Shown here piece after piece: positions 50,949 through 59,662 of a stretch of 64,000 nucleotides of DNA (position 1 is the stretch's first letter; the number at the start of each line of letters is the position of its first letter). The notes under the pieces are model-generated. The model made no database searches. It had not been told where the DNA came from and saw nothing but the letters and a program-made list of their open reading frames with translations. The DNA comes from Chlamydiota bacterium. Its GTDB lineage: Bacteria > Chlamydiota > Chlamydiia > Chlamydiales > SM23-39. The stretch spans positions 1-64,000 of the forward strand of contig DAIDHZ010000005.1 of assembly GCA_027451825.1 (NCBI GenBank). Reading direction: 5' to 3'. The position numbers and the translations under genes are program-made.

Positions 50949-52118
50949 ATGAAATGGATCTGTTCCCTATTGGTCATCGGATACCTCAATTGCTTTGCAA
51001 ATCATTCGATGTCCCATCAAACAGCGGAGCCCATAGCGCCTCGCAATATCCAAGTTCTCATCGTCAAAGATGCTTCCGAAGCTCTTTTAGAAGTCAAAGG
51101 AGCTTATTATCTCATCAACCCTCATGATGGATCTAAAATCACTTCAGGACTGCTCGGCAAACGATTTATGGTTCGATCGCTCGATTCAGGGATCAAATGG
51201 GGAGAAGAATTTCCTGGCATTCACCAATTCTATATTAAACCGCGCTCTCCAGAAACAACCATCTTTGTCAACGGGATTCAATATTCAGGAGGCGTTGCCG
51301 TATTCGGAGTTGCAGGTCAAATTCATATCATCAATGATCTCGATATCGAAAGTTATGTCAAAGCGGAACTCACAACTCAATTCCCAACCCCTTTAGAACC
51401 TGAAGTTCTCGCATCTCTTGCCATCGTTTTAAGAACAGACGCCTATTATCATGCCACCAAAAATGAAGAGAGCTTCTGGCATGTAACAGCAGAAGAAACA
51501 AAATTTCCAGGATCCGCTCTTGTCGTTCCTGGCTCTTTAATCGAGCGTGCTGTCGATTCAACTAAGCACTTAATCCTAGTTCATCCTGAACATGGCCATA
51601 CCGCTCCTTTTGCTGCAAGCTGGACTGAACATAGTGCCGGAAAAACAGCAAGTTATGAAACCATGTTTCGCAAAAACGCATTCTGTCCTGAAAAAGGAGT
51701 TGAAGCTCCTCATGCAGCCCTTGCTCGAACAGAATCGAAGTGGAGCTATAAAATCGCAAAACAAAATTTAGCCCATCTTCTTGACGTCCCGCAAATCAAA
51801 TCCATCGAAACATTTGTCGATTCTTCTTCGAATAAAGTCTATGGAGTCCGTATCAAAGATGAAAATCATTCTCACGATATCGATTTCTTTTCTTTGCAAA
51901 ACAAACTCGGCGCAAAACATCTTTTAAGTTCTGATTTTTCGGTCACCGTCAAAGATGACACCGTGATCTTTTCAGGATTTGGGAAAGGCCATGGCGTTGG
52001 GCTGTGTCTTTACTCAGCATCAGCGCTTGCGCAAAATGGAGAAAATGCCGTCAAAATTCTCTCCAAATTTTTCCCGGAAACATATCTCTATAATATCAAC
52101 GCTGTTCCCGGCGAATAA
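50949..52118 (+). CDS. spoIID: SpoIID/LytB-domain protein (peptidoglycan-modifying)
   Basis: A 389-residue secreted protein with an N-terminal signal segment (MKWICSLLVIGYLNCFA). The SpoIID domain is shown by DIESYVKAELTTQF (catalytic Glu), AIVLRTDAYY, TEHSAGKTASYE and GFGKGHGVGLCLYSA. SpoIID is a lytic transglycosylase for denuded glycan; chlamydiae use such an enzyme with AmiA on their minimal peptidoglycan at division. Counterpart of CT041, cotranscribed with ruvB. Confidence 0.88.
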   Translation: MKWICSLLVIGYLNCFANHSMSHQTAEPIAPRNIQVLIVKDASEALLEVKGAYYLINPHDGSKITSGLLGKRFMVRSLDSGIKWGEEFPGIHQFYIKPRSPETTIFVNGIQYSGGVAVFGVAGQIHIINDLDIESYVKAELTTQFPTPLEPEVLASLAIVLRTDAYYHATKNEESFWHVTAEETKFPGSALVVPGSLIERAVDSTKHLILVHPEHGHTAPFAASWTEHSAGKTASYETMFRKNAFCPEKGVEAPHAALARTESKWSYKIAKQNLAHLLDVPQIKSIETFVDSSSNKVYGVRIKDENHSHDIDFFSLQNKLGAKHLLSSDFSVTVKDDTVIFSGFGKGHGVGLCLYSASALAQNGENAVKILSKFFPETYLYNINAVPGE

Positions 52119-52124
52119 AACTCC

Positions 52125-52151
52125 GCCCTCTCTTTTCGAGAGGGCTTTTTT
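52125..52151. terminator. rho-independent terminator
   Basis: GCCCTCTC, five-base loop TTTTC, GAGAGGGC, then TTTTTTCT. Terminates the ruvB-spoIID transcript; it directly precedes the convergent mazG stop codon. Confidence 0.88.
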
Positions 52152-52751
52152 CTAAAAAATTTCTTTTTCTTTTTCCAAACAAAAACGACGGAGTGCACTT
52201 TCTGCATCAAAGCCGGATTTTTCTGCTTCTTCAACAAGATGCCAGAGTTTTTCACCCAACTCTTTTTCCGATTTCAAAGTGGAAGATTTTTTTTGACATC
52301 CGTGAATCCTGTGCATCTTCGCTATAATTTTTTGAACACGTGCTAGCGATGGAAGCGTCGGAGGGATCCCTTCCAAGGGATTTCTCCCCTCTTTTTTCTT
52401 GATCTCTTCCCAATTTCGCATCACCTCTTCTGCAGATTCCGCTTTCACATTTCCAAAAATATGAGGATGTCTGCGAATCAACTTTTCTTTGACCAAACAC
52501 ATCACTTGAGAGAGTGAAAATAAATTTTCTTTTTCTGCCAGCTTAGCTGTAAAAATAAGTGTATAAAGAGCATCTCCAAGCTCTTCTTCCATCTTCTTAA
52601 CATCCTTAGAATCAATCGCTTCCATCAGCTCATGAGTCTCTTCTAAAAGATATGTCTGCAAGCTATGCATTGTTTGTTTACGATCCCAAGGACACCCTTC
52701 AGGACCTAATAATGTGCTTGCAACCGATAAAAGATCATCAAATTCTTTCAT
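52152..52751 (-). CDS. mazG: nucleoside triphosphate pyrophosphohydrolase MazG
   Basis: A 199-residue enzyme that hydrolyses non-canonical and excess NTPs to NMP. GPEGCPWDRKQTMHSL and the metal-binding EETHELMEAID plus EEELGDALYTLIF repeats are diagnostic. The second MazG half is shortened relative to E. coli MazG (about 263 residues). Confidence 0.92.
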   Translation of the reverse strand: MKEFDDLLSVASTLLGPEGCPWDRKQTMHSLQTYLLEETHELMEAIDSKDVKKMEEELGDALYTLIFTAKLAEKENLFSLSQVMCLVKEKLIRRHPHIFGNVKAESAEEVMRNWEEIKKKEGRNPLEGIPPTLPSLARVQKIIAKMHRIHGCQKKSSTLKSEKELGEKLWHLVEEAEKSGFDAESALRRFCLEKEKEIF

Positions 52752-52798
52752 AGATACTCTCTTTTTTTTGAAAGAAACATATCACACACAGCCTTTGA

Positions 52799-52827
52799 TT
52801 GAAATAAACGATGCAACCCATTAGACT
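52799..52827 (+). promoter_or_regulatory. ffs: promoter of SRP RNA
   Basis: TTGAAA (52799-52804), 17-bp spacer, TAGACT (52822-52827), about nine bases before the first base of the RNA. Fits a housekeeping promoter. Confidence 0.55.
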
Positions 52828-52835
52828 TATTTGCT

Positions 52836-52933
52836 CACCGGGGACCTTGTGGAATGAGCAATCTGAACCAGGTCAGGGCCGGAAGGCAGCATCCTTAAGG
52901 ACACTGTCTTATGCCACGAGATCATCTCCGGTG
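52836..52933 (+). ncRNA. ffs: 4.5S-type signal recognition particle RNA
   Basis: Contains the conserved domain IV: GGTCAGG, the GGAA tetraloop in CCGGAAGG and the following CAGC of the asymmetric loop. The terminal pairs CACCGG / CCGGTG close a ~98-nt hairpin, and TTTTCT follows. It is the RNA partner of Ffh (4139-5503). Confidence 0.92.
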
Positions 52934-52974
52934 TTTTCTAAAAAATAAACAATTTTTAAAATCAATCCATCAAC

Positions 52975-53062
52975 TTTTTAATACCAACAAAAAATAATAA
53001 TAACATTAACATTTATACAAAAAAGGAATATAATAATAAAAAAACAAAAACCCCGTTAAAAC
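52975..53062 (+). promoter_or_regulatory. AT-rich leader of the 1025-residue protein gene
   Basis: Nearly pure A+T with TAATAATAACATTAACATTT and GAATATAATAATAAAA. No defined -35/-10 pair stands out. Same class as the leaders at 121, 19978, 30760 and 39370. Confidence 0.35.
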
Positions 53063-56000
53063 ATGAATATTCTACCTACCTCCTGGCTTCAAAAACCCAT
53101 TCAATATATCGAACAAGGTGCAGGGATTACCTATTCCATAGGGAAAGCCGCTTTCGAAGTACTCAATGAATCTCGAAAAATGACAACGCATCTCATCACA
53201 GGCGGAGCTTTTAAATTTGCAAACAAACGCATAGCGATTGCTGCAAGCAATCCAATGAAAGACCCTTTCAAATCACTCCAAAAAATCAATGGAGAGCTCT
53301 CCGTTTTTGAGCAACTACAACCTATAGATGCAAAAAATATTTTACCGCCAATCAAAATAGAAACTCCAACTCCTGCAGCATCTACAGTCACATTGCCGGA
53401 TCCCGTCCCCGATCTCTCTTCCATTCCGTCCACTGCAACTCCAGTAAGCGATCACCCAAATATGGTGATCCATCAAAAAGCAGAGACAGATGATCAATTA
53501 CAAATTTTCTCTAAAAACCTATCCTCTTTTCTACCTCTTTATACCATGGCCTATCTTGCCGGCATCAAAGATCCTAACCTGAACCAAGTCGTTCTTTCCA
53601 TGGTCATCGAAGCCTCAAAATCTGATAATCCAGATCTAAAAAAGATTTTTTATCAAACCTACGAAAATAAGGTCTCATTCCCTCAAACTTTCCTCATCTG
53701 GCTATTTAATCTTTTTGGAAGCTCCTCCTATTTTTCAAAAACTGTCGATGCATACATGAAGCACATTCTCAAAGAAATGAGAGAGCGACTTTCTGATTCC
53801 CGTTGGACCGAAAAAAGAGAAAATATTGAAAGACTCATCGATGATATCATCCTCTTTTTAGAGTCCTATAAATGCGCAACCTTCAATTATGCTGAAGATA
53901 AAGAACCAACAGGAGGACTCAACCATTATAGAGCAGCAGCCTGCGATAAAATGTTTCAAAAATCTTTAAAACAAATTTCTGAAGAATTTAGCGATACCCT
54001 TATTCATAATCTCTCCCCAACCGTTCAATATAGCGAATACAGGATCGTCAATTGGTTTCTCAATAAAATCACAAAATTGATGCTCAGACAATTTTTACCA
54101 AATGGCATCCATTCCGTCCTATTACAAACCGATGACGCAACGAAATCAAACTATCTCCCTTTCGTAAAAGCGCTGACCGATTCCGTCGCAGAACAGCTAC
54201 AAAAACTCCTTAAAAACTTAGATACGCAAGAACCCTCTTCTCAAGAAGAGACTCCTATTGCAGGCACACAAAAACTCAAAGCTGCCATTAAATGCTTATT
54301 TAACATCATTCAATATTCAAAATCGAATACTCAAGAAGCCATTCTTCAAAAGAGAAAAGAGCTTGAAGAAAAAAGAAAAGAAAATAATTTTGACAACGAC
54401 ATTCAACAAGGTATTCAAGATTCAATTTTCAAAGGAATTCACGTCTTTTTACACCACCTTGCAGAACCTGCGAACTCCGAACAAATGTTCACCCAATTTT
54501 TTGCTCTTGCCAATTTTTCTTTTTCCAAAGGAGAACTGATCACAGATAAAGACTATCAAGATTCTAAAGACAAACTCAATCTCATCGTACACACTGTCGG
54601 TAAACGCCTAGCCAAAGAAGCTGTTGAAGATAGAATTCGAGGCTCCAACCCTAAAATCATCGAAAAAAATGTCAATCATGCATTCGCATCTCATAAAATC
54701 GATGCAAACACACTGATGCAAGGATTGGAACAATCGGTTCTTGCAATCACACAAAAAATTCAATCCTTTAACTTAGAACAAGACTCGGGGCTTGGCATTC
54801 TTCCGGAGCTCGATCAAATCGTTCAAACAATCCGTCTTTTTAGCACCAAAGAACAAATCGGAAAAGATCTCAAAAACCTTCCGGAAGCAGAACAAGAAAG
54901 CATTCTTCAGGCTCTCATCCCAATCTATCAATCCTTAGAAAAAATAAGTCCTCTACTTCTCGTCCTCCAAGAACAACAAAAACTCTTTAAAGCCCATTTC
55001 CAACTCCAAAAAGAACTCCTTGAAATCGAAAAAATCATTCAATTCCTAATCGATGAAGGACCTTCTGAGCAATCATTGAAGCGCTTGTCTTTCTTCCAAG
55101 AAATAATCCATAAAATCTCAAAACAGCTTCCCCCGAATGCACCTGAAATCTTAAAAATAAAACAAGAACTCAAAACCATTGAATCCGCCTTTAAAAAAGC
55201 ATTTGATGAAAAACAAAAATACGATTATCTGATCCTTTTACAAAAAGAGCTTTCGAACTTAAATCAAGCAATTAAAACAGAGAATTTTAATCTCAAAAAA
55301 ACGGCCATTCAAAAGATCACCAAAATTTTAGAGAACATACCTCAAAAAGATGCAAACACTCTAAAACCAATTTTAAACACATTTTCTTCTTTAACGGCAT
55401 CTGACGTCAGATTTAAGTCCCTCTCCGAACAATTGGAAAACATAATAGAATCTTTCAAGACAACCTACACTCAAGAAAAAGACACGGCCTTTTCAAATCT
55501 ACCCACTCTCAAAGAATTCCAAAGTTGGATTCAAGAGAAAATCAAAGGATATGCTCTGCATCAAAAAACCAATCAAGAAAACATGGTTGACGCTTCCCAA
55601 AAACTCTCTCAAGCGATTCAAGAGATTAACAGCCTCCTCCACGTCACAGAAAAAGAACAGCTCTTTGATATCAAACCGCTTCATCTAGGAATTATCGGAG
55701 GATCCGCTCTCGGAGTCATGGCTCTCATAAACCCGGCATTAGCACTGGGCCTAGGAGCTGGAGCCTACATGGCACTCAAACGTATTGAACCCATTCTCAA
55801 AGGGGGCGAACAAAGAAAAGAAGCTCTTTTAACAAGCCTGTTTACAGGAGCCTCTATCTACGCAAGCAGCTATGTTCCAGCAATATCAAATTTATTTACG
55901 ACCACAGGCGCTTTAACATCTTTAACAAAAATTGCAGCTGTCGGAGGATCGGCTTTATTGGGAGGTAAAGTTGCAACAGATGTACTTGATGAAGCTGTAT

Positions 56001-56140
56001 CTGCGGGACAATCTCTTGTTTTTGAGCAAATTACAGACTTCTTTGAAAGTACCTATCAATTTTTACTCTCAGGTGAAATCTATCAACCATCTGCAAAAAT
56101 CGCAATGCAGGAAGTCATCAACGCTTTCAAAAAAACCTAA
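53063..56140 (+). CDS. large coiled-coil protein with C-terminal membrane segments, effector/inclusion-protein candidate
   Basis: A 1025-residue protein. No signal peptide; a proline/threonine-rich segment near residues 95-135; long helical, Gln/Lys/Glu-rich coiled-coil regions (residues ~420-850, e.g. QKELLEIEKIIQFLI); and strongly hydrophobic, Gly/Ala-rich helices at about 875-965 (GIIGGSALGVMALINPALAL). Coiled coil plus paired C-terminal hydrophobic hairpins without a signal peptide is the shape of many chlamydial Inc or type III-secreted membrane effectors. I recognise no catalytic domain. AT-rich leader. Lineage-specific as far as I can tell. Confidence 0.65.
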   Translation: MNILPTSWLQKPIQYIEQGAGITYSIGKAAFEVLNESRKMTTHLITGGAFKFANKRIAIAASNPMKDPFKSLQKINGELSVFEQLQPIDAKNILPPIKIETPTPAASTVTLPDPVPDLSSIPSTATPVSDHPNMVIHQKAETDDQLQIFSKNLSSFLPLYTMAYLAGIKDPNLNQVVLSMVIEASKSDNPDLKKIFYQTYENKVSFPQTFLIWLFNLFGSSSYFSKTVDAYMKHILKEMRERLSDSRWTEKRENIERLIDDIILFLESYKCATFNYAEDKEPTGGLNHYRAAACDKMFQKSLKQISEEFSDTLIHNLSPTVQYSEYRIVNWFLNKITKLMLRQFLPNGIHSVLLQTDDATKSNYLPFVKALTDSVAEQLQKLLKNLDTQEPSSQEETPIAGTQKLKAAIKCLFNIIQYSKSNTQEAILQKRKELEEKRKENNFDNDIQQGIQDSIFKGIHVFLHHLAEPANSEQMFTQFFALANFSFSKGELITDKDYQDSKDKLNLIVHTVGKRLAKEAVEDRIRGSNPKIIEKNVNHAFASHKIDANTLMQGLEQSVLAITQKIQSFNLEQDSGLGILPELDQIVQTIRLFSTKEQIGKDLKNLPEAEQESILQALIPIYQSLEKISPLLLVLQEQQKLFKAHFQLQKELLEIEKIIQFLIDEGPSEQSLKRLSFFQEIIHKISKQLPPNAPEILKIKQELKTIESAFKKAFDEKQKYDYLILLQKELSNLNQAIKTENFNLKKTAIQKITKILENIPQKDANTLKPILNTFSSLTASDVRFKSLSEQLENIIESFKTTYTQEKDTAFSNLPTLKEFQSWIQEKIKGYALHQKTNQENMVDASQKLSQAIQEINSLLHVTEKEQLFDIKPLHLGIIGGSALGVMALINPALALGLGAGAYMALKRIEPILKGGEQRKEALLTSLFTGASIYASSYVPAISNLFTTTGALTSLTKIAAVGGSALLGGKVATDVLDEAVSAGQSLVFEQITDFFESTYQFLLSGEIYQPSAKIAMQEVINAFKKT

Positions 56141-56150
56141 GATTCTTTAA

Positions 56151-56300
56151 TTACCAGCGACGATGATGTCTTTCTACAATTTTCTCTTTGACTTTTTCCG
56201 AATGAGAAACAATCTTCTTTTTTGTCTCATGAGAAGAAGAAATGCCAAAGGCAAACCCCAAACCAATGATTGATAAAATCAATTTTTTTAATACAAACAT
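56151..56300 (-). CDS. small secreted or membrane-anchored basic peptide
   Basis: A 49-codon frame, too short for ordinary gene callers. MFVLKKLILSIIGLGFAFGI is a signal-like or membrane segment; the remainder (S-H-E-T-K-K-K-I-V-S-H ... V-E-R-H-H-R-R-W) is strongly basic. No clear Shine-Dalgarno. Plausible because of its compositional pattern; otherwise unproven. Convergent with the large coiled-coil gene. Confidence 0.4.
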   Translation of the reverse strand: MFVLKKLILSIIGLGFAFGISSSHETKKKIVSHSEKVKEKIVERHHRRW

Positions 56301-56355
56301 AATTCAACACCAAACAATACTTGTATAAATCTCCCTGTAATCATTTTAACAAATA

Positions 56356-57423
56356 TTATTCAATAATGTTTTGATACCAACGATCAAAATCAAGAAATAA
56401 CGTCTTCGGATCAATGTTTGCAATACAAGCGCCTGTAGAACAGCTGCGAAGCACAGGACAGGTCTTTTCAAAAGAAAGGTTGTATGGGCATGTTCCCCAA
56501 AATGCATGATGTAAAGAGCCTGGGGGTTTAAAAATTTCAGGAACTGTAGGACCAAAAATACTAAAACTAGGCGTCGATGTTGTTCCACATAAATGAAGAG
56601 CGCTTGAATCCACTGCAACAATTAAATCCATTTCGTTCATCAAATATTGCAAACTCGATAAATCCAAATGATCCACAAGGACGCTGCAAGAAGAAAATGG
56701 CTCTTTCATTTGCTCACAATATGCCTTTTCTTCAGGAGATCCCCAAATCCATAAAAAAGAGACGTCATATTTCTCTTGGATCTGATGTAAAAAAGAAGAA
56801 AGAATCTCTTTGGGAATTTGTTTATTTTTCCATTTTGATCCCGGACATATCATCATTCGATATCGATGCTTCAGCTCTTTTTTCTGTAAAAGAGACAGCA
56901 CATACTCTTTCTGATCTGAAGAAATCAAAAAACGAACCCGGTGCATCTCAAAAGATTGCTTCTTTTTTGACAACCCCAGAGCACGATCCACCAATTGGAT
57001 ATACTGATCTCGGATATTGCCCTTTTTAAGGATCGTAAAACGAACATGAGTTGCCAAAACATTCGGCCATTCGCGCACGGAAGATAAAGAAAACCCAACC
57101 TTAAGACGGCTTTTAGAAAAAAAAGTAATCAATCCTGATTTACAATTTCCCTGGATATCAAAAACATAATCATACGACTCTTTACGAAAGGATTTTAAAA
57201 ATGAAAACCACTGACGCCAAAAAGTGAAAGAATAGAATTTTTTTTTAAACTCAGAAAAAGGAAACTGAAACACTCGATCAACAAATGGGTGATTTCCAAC
57301 CAAGGATGCGAATTTTTCTTCAACCACCCAATCGATTTCTAAAGATTCAACCCGCTCGCGAAGGTAATTCAAGACATCAAATGCTTGAATGATATCTCCT
57401 AAAGCGGATGTCTTTACAATCAA
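56356..57423 (-). CDS. glycosyltransferase family 9 (heptosyltransferase-like)
   Basis: A 355-residue cytoplasmic-face glycosyltransferase of the LPS heptosyltransferase fold. The start I-V-K-T-S-A-L-G-D-I-I-Q-A and the C-terminal AVDSSALHLCGTTSTPSFSIFGPT are the ADP-heptose-binding signature. Chlamydiaceae LPS lacks heptose, so this is an environmental-chlamydia feature. No ATG: the start is a TTG at 57423 (or ATT at 57426), six bases beyond the end of the MFS gene; probably coupled to it. Confidence 0.85.
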   Translation of the reverse strand: MIVKTSALGDIIQAFDVLNYLRERVESLEIDWVVEEKFASLVGNHPFVDRVFQFPFSEFKKKFYSFTFWRQWFSFLKSFRKESYDYVFDIQGNCKSGLITFFSKSRLKVGFSLSSVREWPNVLATHVRFTILKKGNIRDQYIQLVDRALGLSKKKQSFEMHRVRFLISSDQKEYVLSLLQKKELKHRYRMMICPGSKWKNKQIPKEILSSFLHQIQEKYDVSFLWIWGSPEEKAYCEQMKEPFSSCSVLVDHLDLSSLQYLMNEMDLIVAVDSSALHLCGTTSTPSFSIFGPTVPEIFKPPGSLHHAFWGTCPYNLSFEKTCPVLRSCSTGACIANIDPKTLFLDFDRWYQNIIE

Positions 57424-57428
57424 AATTC

Positions 57429-58709
57429 TCAGACAGACCTCTGTAAAGTCAATCTACGATCCGGATGATGGAACAGAAGAACAACAATCACAGAAAGCCC
57501 GGAAAGAGCCGCTAAAAGTAAAAAAGCGCCTTGGAAATTCCCTGTTAAATCAACCAACCACCCAGTTAAAACAGGAGCGATAATCCCGGCTAAAGATAAA
57601 CATCCGGAAGTAATCCCCTGAGCAGACCCCGCCCTTTCTTTAGCCACATCAATGTTGACGCTAAAGAAAGCTGACTGAGGCATGAATCCAAAACCCAATC
57701 CTAAACTTAAGAAAAAGAGAGAAAGACTCAAGCTATCAGTAAATCCAAGAATTAAAAAACAGACCGCAGCAAGTAGCTGAGAGGTCCAAATCAAATGAGA
57801 GCGCGCTAAACGACTTCTGCCACTTTTTGTATACAAATAATCAGAAATGACCCCTCCCATCTTCAAAAAGACGGCAGCGACCAACCAAGGGATGGTCAAA
57901 TACCAACCCACGGTTTTCAAATTCAGTCCATATTGCGACAGAAAATACCCCGGAAGCCAAAGAGTCGCAAAAAAGAGCATGTAGCCAAATACAAAATAAG
58001 AAACATTATTCGCGATCAATACAGGATGAGTCAAAATAAAGCGCCAATCGATCGGAGCTGTTTCCTCTCGTTTTTCTGAAGCAGAAGGAGCTGTAATATA
58101 GCGAAGTTCGGCTTCATTCACAAAAGAAGATTCTTCCGGACGATCACGGAATAACCAATACCACACAACAGCCCACAAAACCCCTATAGAACTCACCACA
58201 AAAAACATGATTCTCCAGCCGAAATCAGCCACAAGATAAGAAGTAATGGGAGATCCCACAACAGAAGAAAGGGGAATCGCAACAAGGCCTAGAGAAAGGG
58301 CCCTCGCTCTTTCTGAAGGAGAAAGCCAATTGCTAATCGATCGAGTCATCGCAGGGAAATGGGGTCCTTCAGCAAGTCCTAAGAAAAAACGAAGAACAAT
58401 GAACGACCAAAAACCGGTTGCAAGCCCAAACAAACCCACAAAAAGAGACCAAAAAAAGGCAGCCAAAGGCCAAATCAACCGAGGGCCCCAAACATCTACC
58501 AACCATCCGCCAAGAACCGTAAGTAAAACATAGCCCAATCCGAAAGCAGACATAATCATTCCGAATTCAGTATCGGTAAAATGAAACTCTCTTTTTAAAG
58601 GTTCTATGACAAATGAAATCGCAGAACGGTCTATAAAGTTCACTAACGTAATGAAAAAAATTAAACAAGACACTACCCAACGATACTTTGTACGAACTTG
58701 CTGATTCAT
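57429..58709 (-). CDS. MFS transporter, anion:cation symporter (ACS) family
   Basis: A 426-residue 12-helix transporter. IFFITLVNFIDRSAISFVI and the loop GLAEGPHFPAMTRSISNWL are typical of the ACS family (hexuronate/phthalate/phosphate ester porters). Substrate is probably a host organic anion; which one is unknown. AAGGA precedes the ATG. Together with the glycosyltransferase it forms a two-gene unit. Confidence 0.85.
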   Translation of the reverse strand: MNQQVRTKYRWVVSCLIFFITLVNFIDRSAISFVIEPLKREFHFTDTEFGMIMSAFGLGYVLLTVLGGWLVDVWGPRLIWPLAAFFWSLFVGLFGLATGFWSFIVLRFFLGLAEGPHFPAMTRSISNWLSPSERARALSLGLVAIPLSSVVGSPITSYLVADFGWRIMFFVVSSIGVLWAVVWYWLFRDRPEESSFVNEAELRYITAPSASEKREETAPIDWRFILTHPVLIANNVSYFVFGYMLFFATLWLPGYFLSQYGLNLKTVGWYLTIPWLVAAVFLKMGGVISDYLYTKSGRSRLARSHLIWTSQLLAAVCFLILGFTDSLSLSLFFLSLGLGFGFMPQSAFFSVNIDVAKERAGSAQGITSGCLSLAGIIAPVLTGWLVDLTGNFQGAFLLLAALSGLSVIVVLLFHHPDRRLTLQRSV

Positions 58710-58742
58710 TCAAATTCCTTTTTTACGGGGTCAAACCGCATT

Positions 58743-58781
58743 AATAGTATCAACTGGCGAAGCTTTAACGCCAGTACTATT
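58743..58781. promoter_or_regulatory. hairpin upstream of the ACS transporter
   Basis: AATAGT...ACTGGCG / CGCCAGT-ACTATT inverted repeat with a nine-base loop lies 34 bp before the transporter's start. It could be an operator, a 5'-UTR stem, or a minor terminator. Confidence 0.4.
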
Positions 58782-58809
58782 TCCCGGATTCGATAAAAGA
58801 ATTTTGAAC

Positions 58810-58846
58810 AAAAAAAAGAGCTTCGAAAAATGAGATCCGAAGCCCT
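58810..58846 (-). terminator. rho-independent terminator of the SWIB gene
   Basis: On the minus strand: GGGCTTCG, loop, CGAAGCTC, followed by eight T residues. Located directly after the SWIB stop codon. Confidence 0.75.
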
Positions 58847-58855
58847 TCAAAAAAT

Positions 58856-59179
58856 TTATTTTTTAATGTGCTTGTTAAGAAAGGTCGCTAATTTAAGCAT
58901 ATCTACAGGACGAGATCCGATCACTTCTGAAAGTTTGCTATCAGGATTGATCATGCGCTTATTTTTTGTGTCTTGACACTTGTTTTTCTTAATGTAGACC
59001 CATAGCAATTTGACAATTTGCGGTCGAGTTGCTTTCTTTACGCCAATAATCGCCTCTAACTCTGGAGACACAGCATAATTCATCTGAGCCAAGCCAGACT
59101 TCTTACGAGGCTTGCTAACTGCCGCCTTTTTCTTAACCGTTTTTTTAGGTTTTGCGGTTTTTGTTGCTTTTTTCTTCAT
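58856..59179 (-). CDS. SWIB/MDM2-domain protein with basic histone-like tail
   Basis: About 107 residues. The first 30 are lysine/alanine/threonine-rich (KKKATKTAKPKKTVKKKAA), like the histone-H1-type chlamydial proteins; the rest is a SWIB/MDM2 domain (ELEAIIGVKKATRPQIVKLLW ... PVDMLKLATFLNKHIKK), otherwise mainly eukaryotic. Chlamydial SWIB proteins (CT460) are thought to act in nucleoid condensation or transcription. Start at ATG 59179, AGGAAG upstream; the longer frame is not supported. Confidence 0.9.
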   Translation of the reverse strand: MKKKATKTAKPKKTVKKKAAVSKPRKKSGLAQMNYAVSPELEAIIGVKKATRPQIVKLLWVYIKKNKCQDTKNKRMINPDSKLSEVIGSRPVDMLKLATFLNKHIKK

Positions 59180-59338
59180 AAAAATCTTCCTAAGATTGGT
59201 GTTGTTTCCATTCATTATTCATGTAAGAAAAAAATTATTCATGCAAGAATATTTTTAAAAAAGCAAAAAAATTTTTAAAAAAAATCCCATCTGTGACATT
59301 TGTGAGAAAAGAAAACACTTCATTAAAGAGGGAAATTT

Positions 59339-59662
59339 ATGAGAAGAACCATAGGGATTGTCCTTTGCATTTTAGGGCTTGCCTGCTTAGGCCTGTCTTA
59401 TTACATCAAAGAACAGGTAGCCGGAGGCGAAGAGCAAATTGAGGCTGCGCAAAGAAGCGTTGATCAAAGTCAAAAACTTTTTTCTGTAAATCCTGTTTCT
59501 AAAGAAGTCGGCAATGTCATCACATCGTCTGCCCAAAAAAAAATTAACAAAGGACAAGCCGACATCATCTATTACGCAAACCTTGCAAACATCCTTCAAA
59601 TTGGGGGTATTGTCTTGATCATTGCAGGGATCATAATTGTATTCTTTCCAAAGCGAAAATAA
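59339..59662 (+). CDS. small two-helix membrane protein
   Basis: A 107-residue protein with membrane segments at about 3-22 and 81-102 and a hydrophilic, amphipathic loop between. GAGGG lies upstream of the ATG at 59339. It resembles DUF3185-type small bacterial membrane proteins. The stop codon TAA is also the first three bases of palindrome D (59660-60588). Confidence 0.6.
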   Translation: MRRTIGIVLCILGLACLGLSYYIKEQVAGGEEQIEAAQRSVDQSQKLFSVNPVSKEVGNVITSSAQKKINKGQADIIYYANLANILQIGGIVLIIAGIIIVFFPKRK

